NCBI GenBank assembly: GCA_009779975.1
Contig: WRAY01000014.1
Location: 1-57,203, forward strand
Direction: 5' to 3'
DNA from: Bacillota bacterium
GTDB taxonomy: Bacteria > Bacillota > Clostridia > Christensenellales > Pumilibacteraceae
DNA length: 57,203 bases
The translations under genes were made by a program, and so were the position numbers. Positions 34,814-42,203 of this stretch are shown piece by piece (positions within the stretch are counted from its first letter, which is position 1; every line of letters starts with the position of its first letter). The notes below the pieces were generated by a model. That model searched no databases and was not told the origin of the DNA. It saw only the letters and a program-made list of their open reading frames with translations.

Positions 34814-34978
34814 TCATTGCCCCGATTTGAACAGCGTCCGCCAGTTGTCCACTACTAGGTCGGCTATGTTTTTCTTTGCGGCGAGTGCCGACAGCACCTG
34901 CTCGTCTATCGTGCCTTTGGCGACTAGGTGAATGTAGGTGCATTTGTTTTGCTGCCCTAATGGCTTATTTTTGCTTGC
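34814..34978 (-). pseudogene. C-terminal remnant of a phage SNF2-type helicase
   Basis: An open frame of 54 codons reads KPLGQQNKCTYIHLVAKGTI and then DEQVLSALAAKKNIADLV, ending WRTLFKSGQ. This is the conserved end of phage SNF2-family DEAD-like helicases (motif VI region and tail). The rest of the gene is absent; a stop lies just upstream and the sequence then changes to the repressor promoter region. It marks a deletion end in the prophage. Confidence 0.7.
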
Positions 34979-35007
34979 TCATGTGCAGACAAGCAGTAGT
35001 TTTTTGC

Positions 35008-35116
35008 TTGACATACTTTCCCTGTTTTGATATGATAGGTGAAAGCATTACCAAACTATGCCTCTATTTTATCAGAAAGTTTTCTGAATGTCAAGCAATT
35101 TCAGAAAGTTTTCTGA
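35008..35116 (+). promoter_or_regulatory. Repressor promoter and twin operators
   Basis: Promoter TTGACA (35008-35013), 17-bp spacer, TATGAT (35031-35036). Downstream are two copies of TCAGAAAGTTTTCTGA at 35072-35087 and 35101-35116, inverted repeats with a central GT, 29 bp apart. They lie in the untranslated leader of the XRE gene and suggest autorepression. Confidence 0.8.
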
Positions 35117-35150
35117 AAATATTTATTGGTAATTTATAGGAATTTTTAAC

Positions 35151-35675
35151 ATGAACCTTTATGATAAAATAAAAGAAATCTGCAAAGCAAAAAATATCAC
35201 AATCAATCAAGTGTCAACTGCGTTAGGACTAGGTAATAGCGTAATGTCAAAGTGGCAACATAGCACACCAAAAGCCGACACTCTCGTAAGAGTTGCCGAC
35301 TATTTAGATGTGACAGTTAACGAACTTTTGAATATTCCAGAAGTCCGACTAGGGCAATACAAATTTAATTATGCTAGAAGAATAAATGAATACTTATACC
35401 TCACATTATCAAATCTTGCAAGTGCCATAGATATTGCAAATGAAAAGAAAGACAGTCAATTGCAAGACCGCTTGGAAAGTGCAACAATTTACACAGTGCA
35501 ACTATTCGCCGACTTTCAAAACAAATTGTCTATGGTGAATGATACAGACCTTATAATAAAACAAGGTCGCAAAGGCTTTGAAGAATTCATGAATAAATAT
35601 GGTGTTATTCAAGCCGAATTTTATCGTGACGAAATAGTGAAATTAAAACCGAATAAAACGGAAAATAACGATTAA
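35151..35675 (+). CDS. CI/Cro-like XRE transcriptional repressor
   Basis: 174 aa. HTH_3 domain at residues 1-65, with INQVSTALGLGNSVMSKW as the recognition region and LVRVADYLDVTVNELLNI as the closing helix. The C-terminal 100 residues are helical and polar, without a LexA-type protease motif, so it is not a self-cleaving CI. It is the only prophage gene on the plus strand and is preceded by a strong promoter and twin operators. It is likely the surviving immunity repressor. Confidence 0.85.
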   Translation: MNLYDKIKEICKAKNITINQVSTALGLGNSVMSKWQHSTPKADTLVRVADYLDVTVNELLNIPEVRLGQYKFNYARRINEYLYLTLSNLASAIDIANEKKDSQLQDRLESATIYTVQLFADFQNKLSMVNDTDLIIKQGRKGFEEFMNKYGVIQAEFYRDEIVKLKPNKTENND

Positions 35676-35780
35676 TAGCAACTATAACAAGCAATGAAAT
35701 AAAAAAAGTGTTCCCATAATGTGACCACGAAAATTGAAAACACTATATATAGTGGCTAAAAACCCTAAAAATGACAAAAA

Positions 35781-35807
35781 CCATACTAGATGTAGTATGG
35801 TTTTTTT
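35781..35807. terminator. Terminator next to tRNA-Ser
   Basis: CCATACTA/TAGTATGG hairpin with T-run on the plus strand and a T-rich tail also on the minus strand, directly after the 3' end of the tRNA gene. Confidence 0.85.
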
Positions 35808-35808
35808 G

Positions 35809-35897
35809 TGGCGGAGGAAGAGGGATTCGAACCCCCGCGACCTTTCAGTCAAACGGTTTTCAAGACCGCCGCGTTATGACCACTTCGCTATTCCTCC
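35809..35897 (-). tRNA. tRNA-Ser (anticodon UGA)
   Basis: The minus strand folds as a type II tRNA. The acceptor stem GGAGGAA pairs with TTCCTCC, the D arm contains AGCGAAGTGG, and the anticodon stem-loop CGGT-CTTGAAA-ACCG gives anticodon TGA. A long variable arm and the T arm GGGTTCGAATCCC follow. G is the discriminator base and CCA is encoded. The nearby prophage remnant is consistent with integration next to a tRNA-Ser, though no attachment duplicate was found. Confidence 0.95.
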
Positions 35898-36320
35898 AGT
35901 ATTTGAATAAAAATGTGTTGACTCATTTTTATTGTTGCTTTGACATTTTAGCATGAAAAATTTAACTTGTCAAGCGTTTTTTTGAGAAAAGTTTAAGAAA
36001 AATCGCAAATTGGGCTTTTTGTTTATTTGAAGAACCCTGTCGCTATTAGGATTTACAACTCGCCATAATCATATCACACAGTTTAATTATGTTGATTTTT
36101 GAAATCGGACTTGTCTAATTCCCGCTTATTTTTTTCTTGCGTTTTGTGTCAGTTGTCCACCCTGATTGAATTAGGGAGCAACCATTCTTTATATGCAAGA
36201 GCCTCTCAAACACAACCAATATCTCGGCATTGACACACTAAAAAACCGTCTTCGATAGATTTGACAGCAGCAAAAATAATATAATAGCAAATTATTATAA
36301 AACTATTTTATCTATGGAAT
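35898..36320. other. Intergenic region without recognised features
   Basis: No gene, RNA or clear repeat is supported. Frames on both strands are short and broken. It may contain decayed mobile or phage sequence. Confidence 0.5.
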
Positions 36321-36356
36321 AAAAAAAATCACATTCTGCTTTAGAATGTGGTTTTT
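36321..36356. terminator. Intrinsic terminator of hsp20
   Basis: CACATTCT/AGAATGTG stem with eight T residues on the minus strand, about 65 nt after the hsp20 stop. Confidence 0.85.
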
Positions 36357-36419
36357 GCTATCCGTTGCCTTAATTTTAATGTTTTAATTTTGGTTTTGGA
36401 CTTTATAATTGTTTTTGTG

Positions 36420-36884
36420 TTATTGAATATCAATTTTTTTAGACTTTGCAGTCTTTAGGTCTTTGGGGATTGTGATATTTAAAACCCCATTATCTAGTTT
36501 TGCTTTGATGCCGTCAAGTTTTGCTCCCGCTAGGCGAATGTGTCTAGACATTGAACACATTTGACGCTCTCGGTGAATATAATTTTTTCCCTCTTCGACT
36601 GTGTTGTCATTGCTCTTTTCCGTGCAATGATTGACACTGATTGTTAGATATTCGTCATCCACATTTATGTCAATCTCTTCTTTGGCAATGCCAGGGAGTT
36701 CCGCCGCCACTAGATATTCTTTCTCTAGTTCTTCAATGTCGATTTTGAATGTGTCACGCATCAAAGTGCGTGCAGGCATAAAACTGTCAGAGAAGAAATC
36801 ATCCAGTAGGTTATAAAAATTTACTAAGTTAGAGTTAGAGTTCGCAAGTTCGTTTCTGCGGTTAAATGGTATTAGTCCTGCCAT
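36420..36884 (-). CDS. Small heat-shock protein Hsp20
   Basis: ATP-independent chaperone that holds unfolding proteins. 154 aa from the ATG at 36884 (MAGLIPFNRR), 8 nt after AAGGAGG; the in-frame ATG 18 codons upstream lies near the operator and is unlikely. The alpha-crystallin domain (about 45-145) shows EYLVAAELPGIAKEEIDINV, the DEYLTISV strand and the LDNGVLNITIPK end motif. A sigma-A-type promoter and a CIRCE-like operator precede it, so control by HrcA is probable. Confidence 0.93.
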   Translation of the reverse strand: MAGLIPFNRRNELANSNSNLVNFYNLLDDFFSDSFMPARTLMRDTFKIDIEELEKEYLVAAELPGIAKEEIDINVDDEYLTISVNHCTEKSNDNTVEEGKNYIHRERQMCSMSRHIRLAGAKLDGIKAKLDNGVLNITIPKDLKTAKSKKIDIQ

Positions 36885-36924
36885 AATTAAATCCTCCTTA
36901 ATATTAAATTTTTTATTTTTTAAA

Positions 36925-36951
36925 TTAGCAGTCGGCAACGGAGACTGCTAA
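36925..36951. promoter_or_regulatory. CIRCE-like operator (HrcA-type)
   Basis: TTAGCAGTC, nine bases, GACTGCTAA. The standard CIRCE element is TTAGCACTC-N9-GAGTGCTAA, so each arm differs at one symmetrical position. It starts about 10 bp downstream of the -10 box of hsp20, the usual CIRCE position. Confidence 0.8.
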
Positions 36952-36961
36952 TTTCCCTTGT

Positions 36962-36990
36962 ATTATATTTATTTCAAAAAACCGTGTCAA
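36962..36990 (-). promoter_or_regulatory. hsp20 promoter
   Basis: TTGACA (36985-36990 complement), 17-bp spacer, TATAAT (36962-36967 complement). Confidence 0.8.
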
Positions 36991-37051
36991 TTATTTTTTG
37001 GGGGTTTTTGAAAAATTTTTTATATCTTTTTTTTAAGTATTTCAATCAATT

Positions 37052-37243
37052 TTAATCTTCCATTCCCAAAAGATAACCTGCTGTCACATCAAAAAATTTA
37101 CACAATCTTTTTATCGTTGCTATATCAGGTTCTCTTCTTCCTGTTTCATATTGGCTTATTGTCCTACTATTCAAACCTAGTTGCTTTCCAAGTTTTTCTT
37201 GAGATAACTCTTTTTCTTCTCTAAGTTCTTTTAATCTCTCCAT
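37052..37243 (-). CDS. Small XRE-family regulator, 63 aa
   Basis: A single HTH_3 domain: LKELREEKELSQEKLGKQLG, SRTISQYETGRREPD, then LCKFFDVTAGYLLGMED. Nothing follows the HTH domain. A TAAAAT box ends seven bases before the ATG and no Shine-Dalgarno is present, so it is predicted leaderless. It diverges from the 71-aa gene across a short region with two operators. The architecture is the same as the XRE/62-aa modules at 45486 and 52644. Confidence 0.85.
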   Translation of the reverse strand: MERLKELREEKELSQEKLGKQLGLNSRTISQYETGRREPDIATIKRLCKFFDVTAGYLLGMED

Positions 37244-37255
37244 AAAAAAATTTTA

Positions 37256-37305
37256 CCTCGAATTGAGGTAAAATGCTTGACTTCCCTCAAATTGAGGGGT
37301 ATACT
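37256..37305. promoter_or_regulatory. Twin operators and promoter of the XRE/71-aa module
   Basis: CCTCGAATTGAGG (37256-37268) lies in a longer palindrome with TTTTA/TAAAA ends and overlaps the XRE promoter. CCTCAAATTGAGG (37285-37297) lies exactly in the spacer between TTGACT (37277-37282) and TATACT (37300-37305). The two sites are 29 bp apart. Confidence 0.8.
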
Positions 37306-37314
37306 ATAATCATT

Positions 37315-37530
37315 ATGAAAAAAACAACAAAAACAAAATGTGAATTAGATTGGTTTATTGCCAAAGAATATATTGATTCTCTTCATCGATTGGGAGGCTT
37401 GACAAGAGATGAAAAATTCATTGAAATGCTTGAGAAAATTGAAAAGTATGTTAATGCTGCGGCATTCACTCCAAAAGATGGGAATGGCGATATAAAAGAT
37501 TTTTATGTTATCGTTGAATATGAAAAGTGA
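37315..37530 (+). CDS. Small hypothetical protein of an XRE module, 71 aa
   Basis: The start chosen is the ATG at 37315 (MKKTTKTKCELDWF), which is 9 nt after the -10 box; the upstream in-frame start lies inside the promoter. Predicted mostly helical with an acidic middle (RDEKFIEMLEKIEKY) and a C-terminal strand FYVIVEYEK. Family not recognised. It is divergent from the 63-aa XRE gene and under its twin operators, so it is probably repressed by it. It could be a toxin, antirepressor or partner protein; the sequence does not decide. Confidence 0.65.
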   Translation: MKKTTKTKCELDWFIAKEYIDSLHRLGGLTRDEKFIEMLEKIEKYVNAAAFTPKDGNGDIKDFYVIVEYEK

Positions 37531-37572
37531 TTAGTAGTGTCAAAAATTCGTGATATTGATGAGTGAGTAAAA

Positions 37573-37650
37573 TGTAGAGGCGGGCATCCCCGACCGCCCA
37601 ATATTAGCAATAAATTGTTTTTCAGGCGGTCGGGGGCGCCCGCCCCTACA
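37573..37650. repeat. Palindromic repeat element with 26-bp ends
   Basis: TGTAGAGGCGGGCATCCC at the left and an inverted counterpart ending CGCCCGCCCCTACA at the right, around an AT-rich centre of about 26 bp. It is a member of the GTAGGGG family, downstream of the 71-aa gene and the ABC-F gene, which are convergent. Confidence 0.85.
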
Positions 37651-37703
37651 AATTAAACCAGTCATGTTTTGTCAATCACGAATTTTTGACACAACCAAGT
37701 GAT

Positions 37704-39281
37704 TTAACCATGCGACGCTAAATAATCATCATAGGTGCAGTCTCTGTCGAATACTTTTGTTCCGTCGATTTCGATTATGCGGTTGGCGACGGTTGAAATT
37801 ATTTCTTCGTCTTGGGTGATGAAGAGCATATTTCCTTTGAAGTTTGTCATGCCTTTGTTTAGGGCAGTTATGCTCTCAAGGTCAAGGTGGTTTGTCGGCT
37901 CATCAAGGCAAAGAAAATTTGAACCGCCGAGCATCATTTTTGCAAGCATACATCTCACCTTTTCGCCCCCACTCAATACTTTTGCCTGTTTCAATGCTTC
38001 TTCTCCGCTGAACAACATTCTGCCAAGCCAGCCTCTTAAATACTCTTCATATTTTTCTTTTGAAAATTGAGCAATCCATTCAACAAGGTTGAGGTCAACT
38101 CCGTCAAAGAAATGGTCGTAGTCATGCGGCATGTAGCCTTTGATTATTGTTTGTCCGAATGCGACAGTGCCTTTATCGGGCTTTTGCTCACCCATTATGC
38201 ATTCAAAAAGATTTGTGATGACATTTGTGTTTCTAGCAAAAAACGCAATTTTGTCGCCTTTTTTGACTGTGAATGAAACATCTTCAAAAAAGCCTTTTTT
38301 GGTTAATCCCTCAACTCTTAATATCTCGTTCCCAATATCTCGTTCAAATTTAAAGTCAATAAAAGGATACTTTCTTGACGAGGGTTTAATATCGTCAAGT
38401 TGAATTTTTTCCAACTCTTTTTTTCTTGAAGTCGCTTGTTTTGACTTTGATGCGTTTGCAGAAAATCGTGCAATAAACTCCGCTAATTCTTTTGCCCTCG
38501 TTTCTTTTTTCTTGTTGAGGTCTTTTGCTTGTCTTGCTAATAACTGACTTGTCTCATACCAAAAGTCGTAATTACCGACATAGATATTGATTTTTTTGAA
38601 ATCCACATCACAAATATGGGTGCAAATTCTGTTGAGAAATCTTCGGTTATGCGAAACAACGATAACAACGCTTTCTTCCAAATTCATCAAATATTCTTCA
38701 AGCCATTTGACCGTTTTTGCGTCAAGGTTGTTTGTCGGCTCGTCAAGAACCAGAATATCGGGCGTCAAAAAAAGAGCCTTCGCCAAAAGAACCTTGACTT
38801 TTATTTTTGCTTCAACTTCTTCCATTTTGACATGGAACAAAGACTCATCGACCTTCAAATGATTGAGAAGTGTTTCCGCACTGCTCTCCGCTTCATAGCC
38901 TCCGATTTCAGAAAATTCACCTTCTAACTCTGCCGCCTTTATTCCATCCTCATCAGAAAAATCGGGCTTGCTGTATAGCGCATCCCTTTCTTTCGTCAGT
39001 TCAATAAGCCGAGAATGCCCTGCCATGACACATTCAAGAACTGTCAAATCATCATAAGCATTTTGATTTTGACTTAGGACACTCATTCTCTCGTCCTTGT
39101 CCATAGTGACACTGCCCTTATTCGGTTCTAAGTCTCCCGACAAAATACGCAAAAAGGTGGACTTTCCGGCACCGTTTGCACCGATAACTCCATAGCAATT
39201 ACCTTTATTAAACTTCAAATTAACATTGTCAAAAAGAACCCTTGACCCAAACTGAAGCGAAACATTCGTCACATTTAACAT
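37704..39281 (-). CDS. ABC-F ribosome-associated ATPase, YkpA/YbiT-like, with one degenerate site
   Basis: Soluble twin-NBD protein, 525 aa, no membrane segments. NBD1 has an intact Walker A (GANGAGKST), Walker B (ILVLDEPTNNLD) and His switch (VVSHNRRFL), but its signature region reads MEEVEAKIKVKVLLA. NBD2 keeps the signature KVLSGGEKVRC and Walker B LCLDEPTNHLD, but its Walker A reads ARNTNVITN and its switch FITQDEE. ATP site I (NBD1 Walker A with NBD2 signature) looks intact and site II looks dead. The linker KKKETRAKELAEFIARFSAN fits the YbiT subgroup. Related proteins already have a weak NBD2 Walker A, so the subfamily trait is exaggerated here. Role inferred: translation factor or ribosome protection. 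Confidence 0.88.
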   Translation of the reverse strand: MLNVTNVSLQFGSRVLFDNVNLKFNKGNCYGVIGANGAGKSTFLRILSGDLEPNKGSVTMDKDERMSVLSQNQNAYDDLTVLECVMAGHSRLIELTKERDALYSKPDFSDEDGIKAAELEGEFSEIGGYEAESSAETLLNHLKVDESLFHVKMEEVEAKIKVKVLLAKALFLTPDILVLDEPTNNLDAKTVKWLEEYLMNLEESVVIVVSHNRRFLNRICTHICDVDFKKINIYVGNYDFWYETSQLLARQAKDLNKKKETRAKELAEFIARFSANASKSKQATSRKKELEKIQLDDIKPSSRKYPFIDFKFERDIGNEILRVEGLTKKGFFEDVSFTVKKGDKIAFFARNTNVITNLFECIMGEQKPDKGTVAFGQTIIKGYMPHDYDHFFDGVDLNLVEWIAQFSKEKYEEYLRGWLGRMLFSGEEALKQAKVLSGGEKVRCMLAKMMLGGSNFLCLDEPTNHLDLESITALNKGMTNFKGNMLFITQDEEIISTVANRIIEIDGTKVFDRDCTYDDYLASHG

Positions 39282-39290
39282 AATAATTTA

Positions 39291-39319
39291 AGTATACAAA
39301 ACTCAAAAAAAACTGTCAA
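39291..39319 (-). promoter_or_regulatory. ABC-F promoter, nearly leaderless
   Basis: TTGACA (39314-39319 complement), 17-bp spacer, TATACT (39291-39296 complement); the ATG at 39281 is nine bases further and lacks a Shine-Dalgarno. Confidence 0.75.
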
Positions 39320-39335
39320 GTGTTTTCAATGCTTT

Positions 39336-39406
39336 TGTCGGAGATTGCTAATACAAGCAATCACCCCAACAAAGGGGTCGAAGACCCTTGTCAAGAGTCT
39401 CCGACA
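39336..39406. other. Cloverleaf-like inverted repeat
   Basis: Outer arms TGTCGGAGA and TCTCCGACA pair over 9 bp. Inside are hairpins TTGCT/AGCAA, ACCCC/GGGGT and CTTG/CAAG. On the minus strand a GGGTC-TTC-GACCC hairpin is possible. It is not a tRNA: there is no T-loop or anticodon-loop pattern. It lies between the Sel1 terminator and the ABC-F promoter. It may be a small RNA or a mobile-element remnant. Confidence 0.5.
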
Positions 39407-39503
39407 TTTTTATCGGGTCTTGTTAGTTTGGCGCTTATAATCAAGTAATTTTTCAATAAAATGAAAAAACTTGATATTTTTAAGAAGTTTTTTCAAATTA
39501 ATG

Positions 39504-39534
39504 AAAAACCATCCTTAATTTAAGAATGGTTTTT
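39504..39534. terminator. Intrinsic terminator of the Sel1 gene
   Basis: AAAAACCAT..CTTA pairs with TAAG..ATGGTTTTT; T/A-runs on both sides. It starts 12 nt after the Sel1 stop on the minus strand. Confidence 0.85.
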
Positions 39535-39546
39535 CTGTTTATTGAT

Positions 39547-40632
39547 TTAGCCTTTTTTCTGTTTCTTTAGACTTTTTTTGGCTATTTTGAGTGGTTTTTT
39601 TACTTCTTTTTTACCTAGTGCAAGTGCTTTTTCTAAATACTCAACCGCTATTTCTAGGTTTACCTTAACACCATCCCCTTCCAGATGCACTATCCCAATA
39701 TATTCATAGGCTTCTTTTTTGCCCATACCCCTTTCCATATATTGAACTGCTTTTTCAAAGTTGGATTCTATACCATACCCACCTTCCAAATATATCATAC
39801 CCAAAGGGTTATAAGCATCCAAATGCCCCAAGTCTATTGCCACAGTCAATTGTGATACGGCATTTTTATAGTCTTTTGCTTTATAAAAATCAAAGCCATC
39901 AGTAAATGCAGACAATTTTTTAAGATTTGTTGCATCTTTAATAAACTTGCGTGCGTTTTCCCCTCCTCCCAATCGTTCTGCTTTTTTATACAACTCAATA
40001 GACTTGTCATAGTCCTTTGTCACACCCATTTGTCTATAATATGTATCAAAGCAAGAAGCATAGTTCATTATACCGTTTATATCATCTTGTGCCGCCGCTT
40101 TTTCATAAAGCGAAAATGCTTTTGAAAAATTCACAGACAAGCCGTGTCTGCCATCTTGATAATAAGTGCCTAAAAGACTTTGTGCTTTTGCATGTCCGCT
40201 GTCTGCCGCTCTCATAACAAGAGAAAGACCATCTCTGTTGCCTTGTTTCAAAATTTCTCTTCCAAGTTCAAGCCATGTTCTTGCATCATCATTTTGTGCT
40301 AAGTCTATCAACACTGCAATATTAGCACTCTCTAAAGCCAAAAAGAAACATCCGCCTGCACTTGTTCCGCCCTCAGAGTATTGTTGGAGTGCTGATTTGA
40401 AAAACCAATACGCTGCTTTGGCATAGTTGTTCTCGCCTTCGCCTTGAAAGTAAGCCATTCCCAAATAGAATTGTCCTTTTGCATAGCCTTGTTCAGCGGA
40501 TTTTTTTGTCCAAGAATATGCTTTTTCAATATCCTTCGAAACACCCTCACCCATTTCATATGCTGCCCCTAATTCTTCCTGTGCTGCGGCATCGCCTGCT
40601 TCGGCTCTTCTTTTTATTTCTTCAATATTCAT
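39547..40632 (-). CDS. Sel1-like repeat protein
   Basis: 361 aa with about seven Sel1/TPR-like helical repeats. Examples are AAAQEELGAAYEMGEGVSKD, AKGQFYLGMAYFQGEG, AKAQSLLGTYYQDGRHG and LDAYNPLGMIYLEGGYG. The C-terminus is Lys-rich (KPLKIAKKSLKKQKKG). No signal peptide, so it is cytosolic and presumably a protein-protein interaction scaffold. It is a single-gene unit with a terminator right after it. A Shine-Dalgarno GGAGG lies about 14 nt before the ATG. Confidence 0.88.
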   Translation of the reverse strand: MNIEEIKRRAEAGDAAAQEELGAAYEMGEGVSKDIEKAYSWTKKSAEQGYAKGQFYLGMAYFQGEGENNYAKAAYWFFKSALQQYSEGGTSAGGCFFLALESANIAVLIDLAQNDDARTWLELGREILKQGNRDGLSLVMRAADSGHAKAQSLLGTYYQDGRHGLSVNFSKAFSLYEKAAAQDDINGIMNYASCFDTYYRQMGVTKDYDKSIELYKKAERLGGGENARKFIKDATNLKKLSAFTDGFDFYKAKDYKNAVSQLTVAIDLGHLDAYNPLGMIYLEGGYGIESNFEKAVQYMERGMGKKEAYEYIGIVHLEGDGVKVNLEIAVEYLEKALALGKKEVKKPLKIAKKSLKKQKKG

Positions 40633-40658
40633 TCTTAATTTTTAACCTCCATATATTA

Positions 40659-41219
40659 TTAAAAACCGAAAATTCTCATCATTTCAGCCAGAGCATTTTT
40701 TGCTTTTTTAGAGTATTTTTTGTGGAATGAAATGTTTTCATCTGTTGCTAAAATGATGTGGAAACTACCGTCTTTTTCAAAATACATTTTCTGAATTTCA
40801 TCTTTGTTGATTTTTGTGTGAATAAAAAGTTCATGCTCATTAACAACATAGTTCATCAAGCCTTGACTGCATGGAGTAAAAGCAATTGTCGTCCCATTAT
40901 CACAAACAGAAACAGCAAACATTCCAAGATATGCCGCCGGAAATCTGCTCAAAATCAACTCAGGAGTTGGATTTTGGGGCGGTCGTGCCCTGTGAGCATT
41001 CATGTTTCCGCTAATATCTGTTCCAAACCCAAGAGCGCTTGCAACAGAACCGACTTTCAAGTCTGCTTTCTTTCTTATTGCAAGTCCGGGAACACTCGAA
41101 CTTCCTTCAATCGGCGACATAACAATCACCATATTGTTGTCCGCAAGACCTGCCTCGGCGACAACCACTGCCACCTTGTTCACCTTTGCAACTATAAACT
41201 TACCTTTCAATTTTCCCAT
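40659..41219 (-). CDS. Hypothetical protein, 186 aa
   Basis: Start chosen at the ATG of MGKLKGKFIVAKVNKVAVVV, 8 nt after AAAGGAG; the longer frame from TTG runs into the leader hairpin. The sequence is alpha/beta with SPIEGSSSVPGLAIRKKADLK and a Lys-rich C-terminal helix KKYSKKAKNALAEMMRIF. No signal peptide or membrane helix. I do not recognise the family. Its leader shares block order with two starch lipoprotein genes, which suggests common control despite the lack of functional similarity. Confidence 0.65.
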   Translation of the reverse strand: MGKLKGKFIVAKVNKVAVVVAEAGLADNNMVIVMSPIEGSSSVPGLAIRKKADLKVGSVASALGFGTDISGNMNAHRARPPQNPTPELILSRFPAAYLGMFAVSVCDNGTTIAFTPCSQGLMNYVVNEHELFIHTKINKDEIQKMYFEKDGSFHIILATDENISFHKKYSKKAKNALAEMMRIFGF

Positions 41220-41350
41220 GATTTTTCTCCTTTGCGTCAAAAGACTATAACTAATGACGCTTTTGCCACAAGCATAATTTGAAAAACTATTCTTTCATTA
41301 TTCATTATGTATTTTTCAAAGTTGTGCCTATTGGACATTTTTCGCTGACG
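41220..41350 (-). promoter_or_regulatory. Conserved leader with RBS-proximal hairpin (copy C)
   Basis: Minus-strand blocks: CAGCGAAAAATG, AGGCACAACTTTGAAAAA, AATGAAAGAA, TATGCTTGTGGCAAAAG, then arms GCGTCA and TGACGC (41234-41260, with a larger loop than in other copies) touching AAAGGAG. It corresponds to the leaders of the genes starting at 13208 and 32063. Confidence 0.7.
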
Positions 41351-41408
41351 AGGCGATATCCGTCTTTTTTTATTATTACTTCGTCCTTAAAACAGGTCAA
41401 ATAAACAG

Positions 41409-41436
41409 AAAAAGACACAAAAAAATTGTGCCTTTT
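41409..41436 (-). terminator. Terminator of rpsF-ssb-rpsR
   Basis: AAAAGGCACAA pairs with TTGTGTCTTTTT (one G-U) on the minus strand, about 150 nt after the rpsR stop. Confidence 0.75.
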
Positions 41437-41500
41437 GCAAACTTAATAATTAACTTTCACAAACTTTTGCAATATTTCCAGTGACCAATTGCACCAAAAA

Positions 41501-41539
41501 ATTATATCCTTTTAATGCAGAAAAGGTTACCCCCCCCCC
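41501..41539 (-). promoter_or_regulatory. Poly-G tract beside a possible promoter of the 186-aa gene
   Basis: Ten C residues at 41530-41539 (G on the minus strand) follow ATGTCA on the minus strand. A TATAAT lies at 41501-41506 (complement) with a weak TAACCT at the -35 distance directly beside the G run. The region between rpsR and the 186-aa gene otherwise holds no gene. Confidence 0.45.
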
Positions 41540-41586
41540 TGACATTTTTTGGTAATTCTTTTGTTTCATATTTTTCATACAGAAAA

Positions 41587-42069
41587 TTATTCCGCTTTGA
41601 AAGGAAGCAGTGCCATTGTTCTTGCTCTTTTGATTGCTTGGGCAACCTCTCTTTGATGAAGAGCACACAATCCGTTTGAACGGCGAGGAATGATTTTTCC
41701 TTTTTCAGTGATGTATCTTTTTAGTTTTTGGGCTTCTTTGTAGTCAATAGTTCTGCCCTTTTCTGTGCAATAAGGACATACTTTTTTCTTTGGAAGTTTT
41801 TTCGATTTTTTGGATGGGGCTTTCTCATCCATATTGTCGTATTTTTGTGCTAACGGATTTTCTTTTTCAGTTTTTTCAACTTTTTCTGCTTTTATCTTAG
41901 GTTGAGGTTTTTCCGCTTTTGCAACCTTTTCTTCTTTTTTCTCAACTGCAATCTCTTCTTTTACTTCAGCAACAACCTCTTCTTTCACAGGTTCGACTGC
42001 AACTTCTGCCGCAGGTTCTGCTGCAACTTCGATTTTTTCTTCAATTTTTTCGTTTTCTATGTTTTCCAT
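41587..42069 (-). CDS. rpsR: 30S ribosomal protein S18 with long N-terminal extension
   Basis: The C-terminal 70 residues are a standard S18: [40 protein letters not shown] and [19 protein letters not shown]. The CPYC and CALH pairs fit the zinc-binding form. The first 90 residues are an unusual extension rich in Glu, Lys, Ala and Val ([22 protein letters not shown]), likely disordered. S18 is normally about 75 aa. Last gene of the rpsF-ssb-rpsR operon, preceded by AAAGGA and a short direct repeat of GCATTATGAATTAT. Confidence 0.95.
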   Translation of the reverse strand: MENIENEKIEEKIEVAAEPAAEVAVEPVKEEVVAEVKEEIAVEKKEEKVAKAEKPQPKIKAEKVEKTEKENPLAQKYDNMDEKAPSKKSKKLPKKKVCPYCTEKGRTIDYKEAQKLKRYITEKGKIIPRRSNGLCALHQREVAQAIKRARTMALLPFKAE

Positions 42070-42203
42070 GATTTCCTTTTTAATTCATAATGCATAATTC
42101 ATAATGCACAATTATTGTTTAAAATTTTTTTCGAGTTCAATATGACATGAAAAATCAAAAATACTTTTTCAATACTCTTCACTCTTCACTTTTTACTTTT
42201 TAA

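Noticed and set aside
32523-35900. Prophage attachment site pair at tRNA-Ser
   Set aside because: I looked for a repeat of the tRNA 3' end on the far side of the remnant and did not see one.
35771-35956. Plus-strand frame of 61 codons
   Set aside because: It lies over the tRNA-Ser gene and its terminator.
39336-39406. Cloverleaf as a tRNA gene
   Set aside because: Lacks TTCGA-type T-loop, D-loop and anticodon-loop patterns and CCA context.
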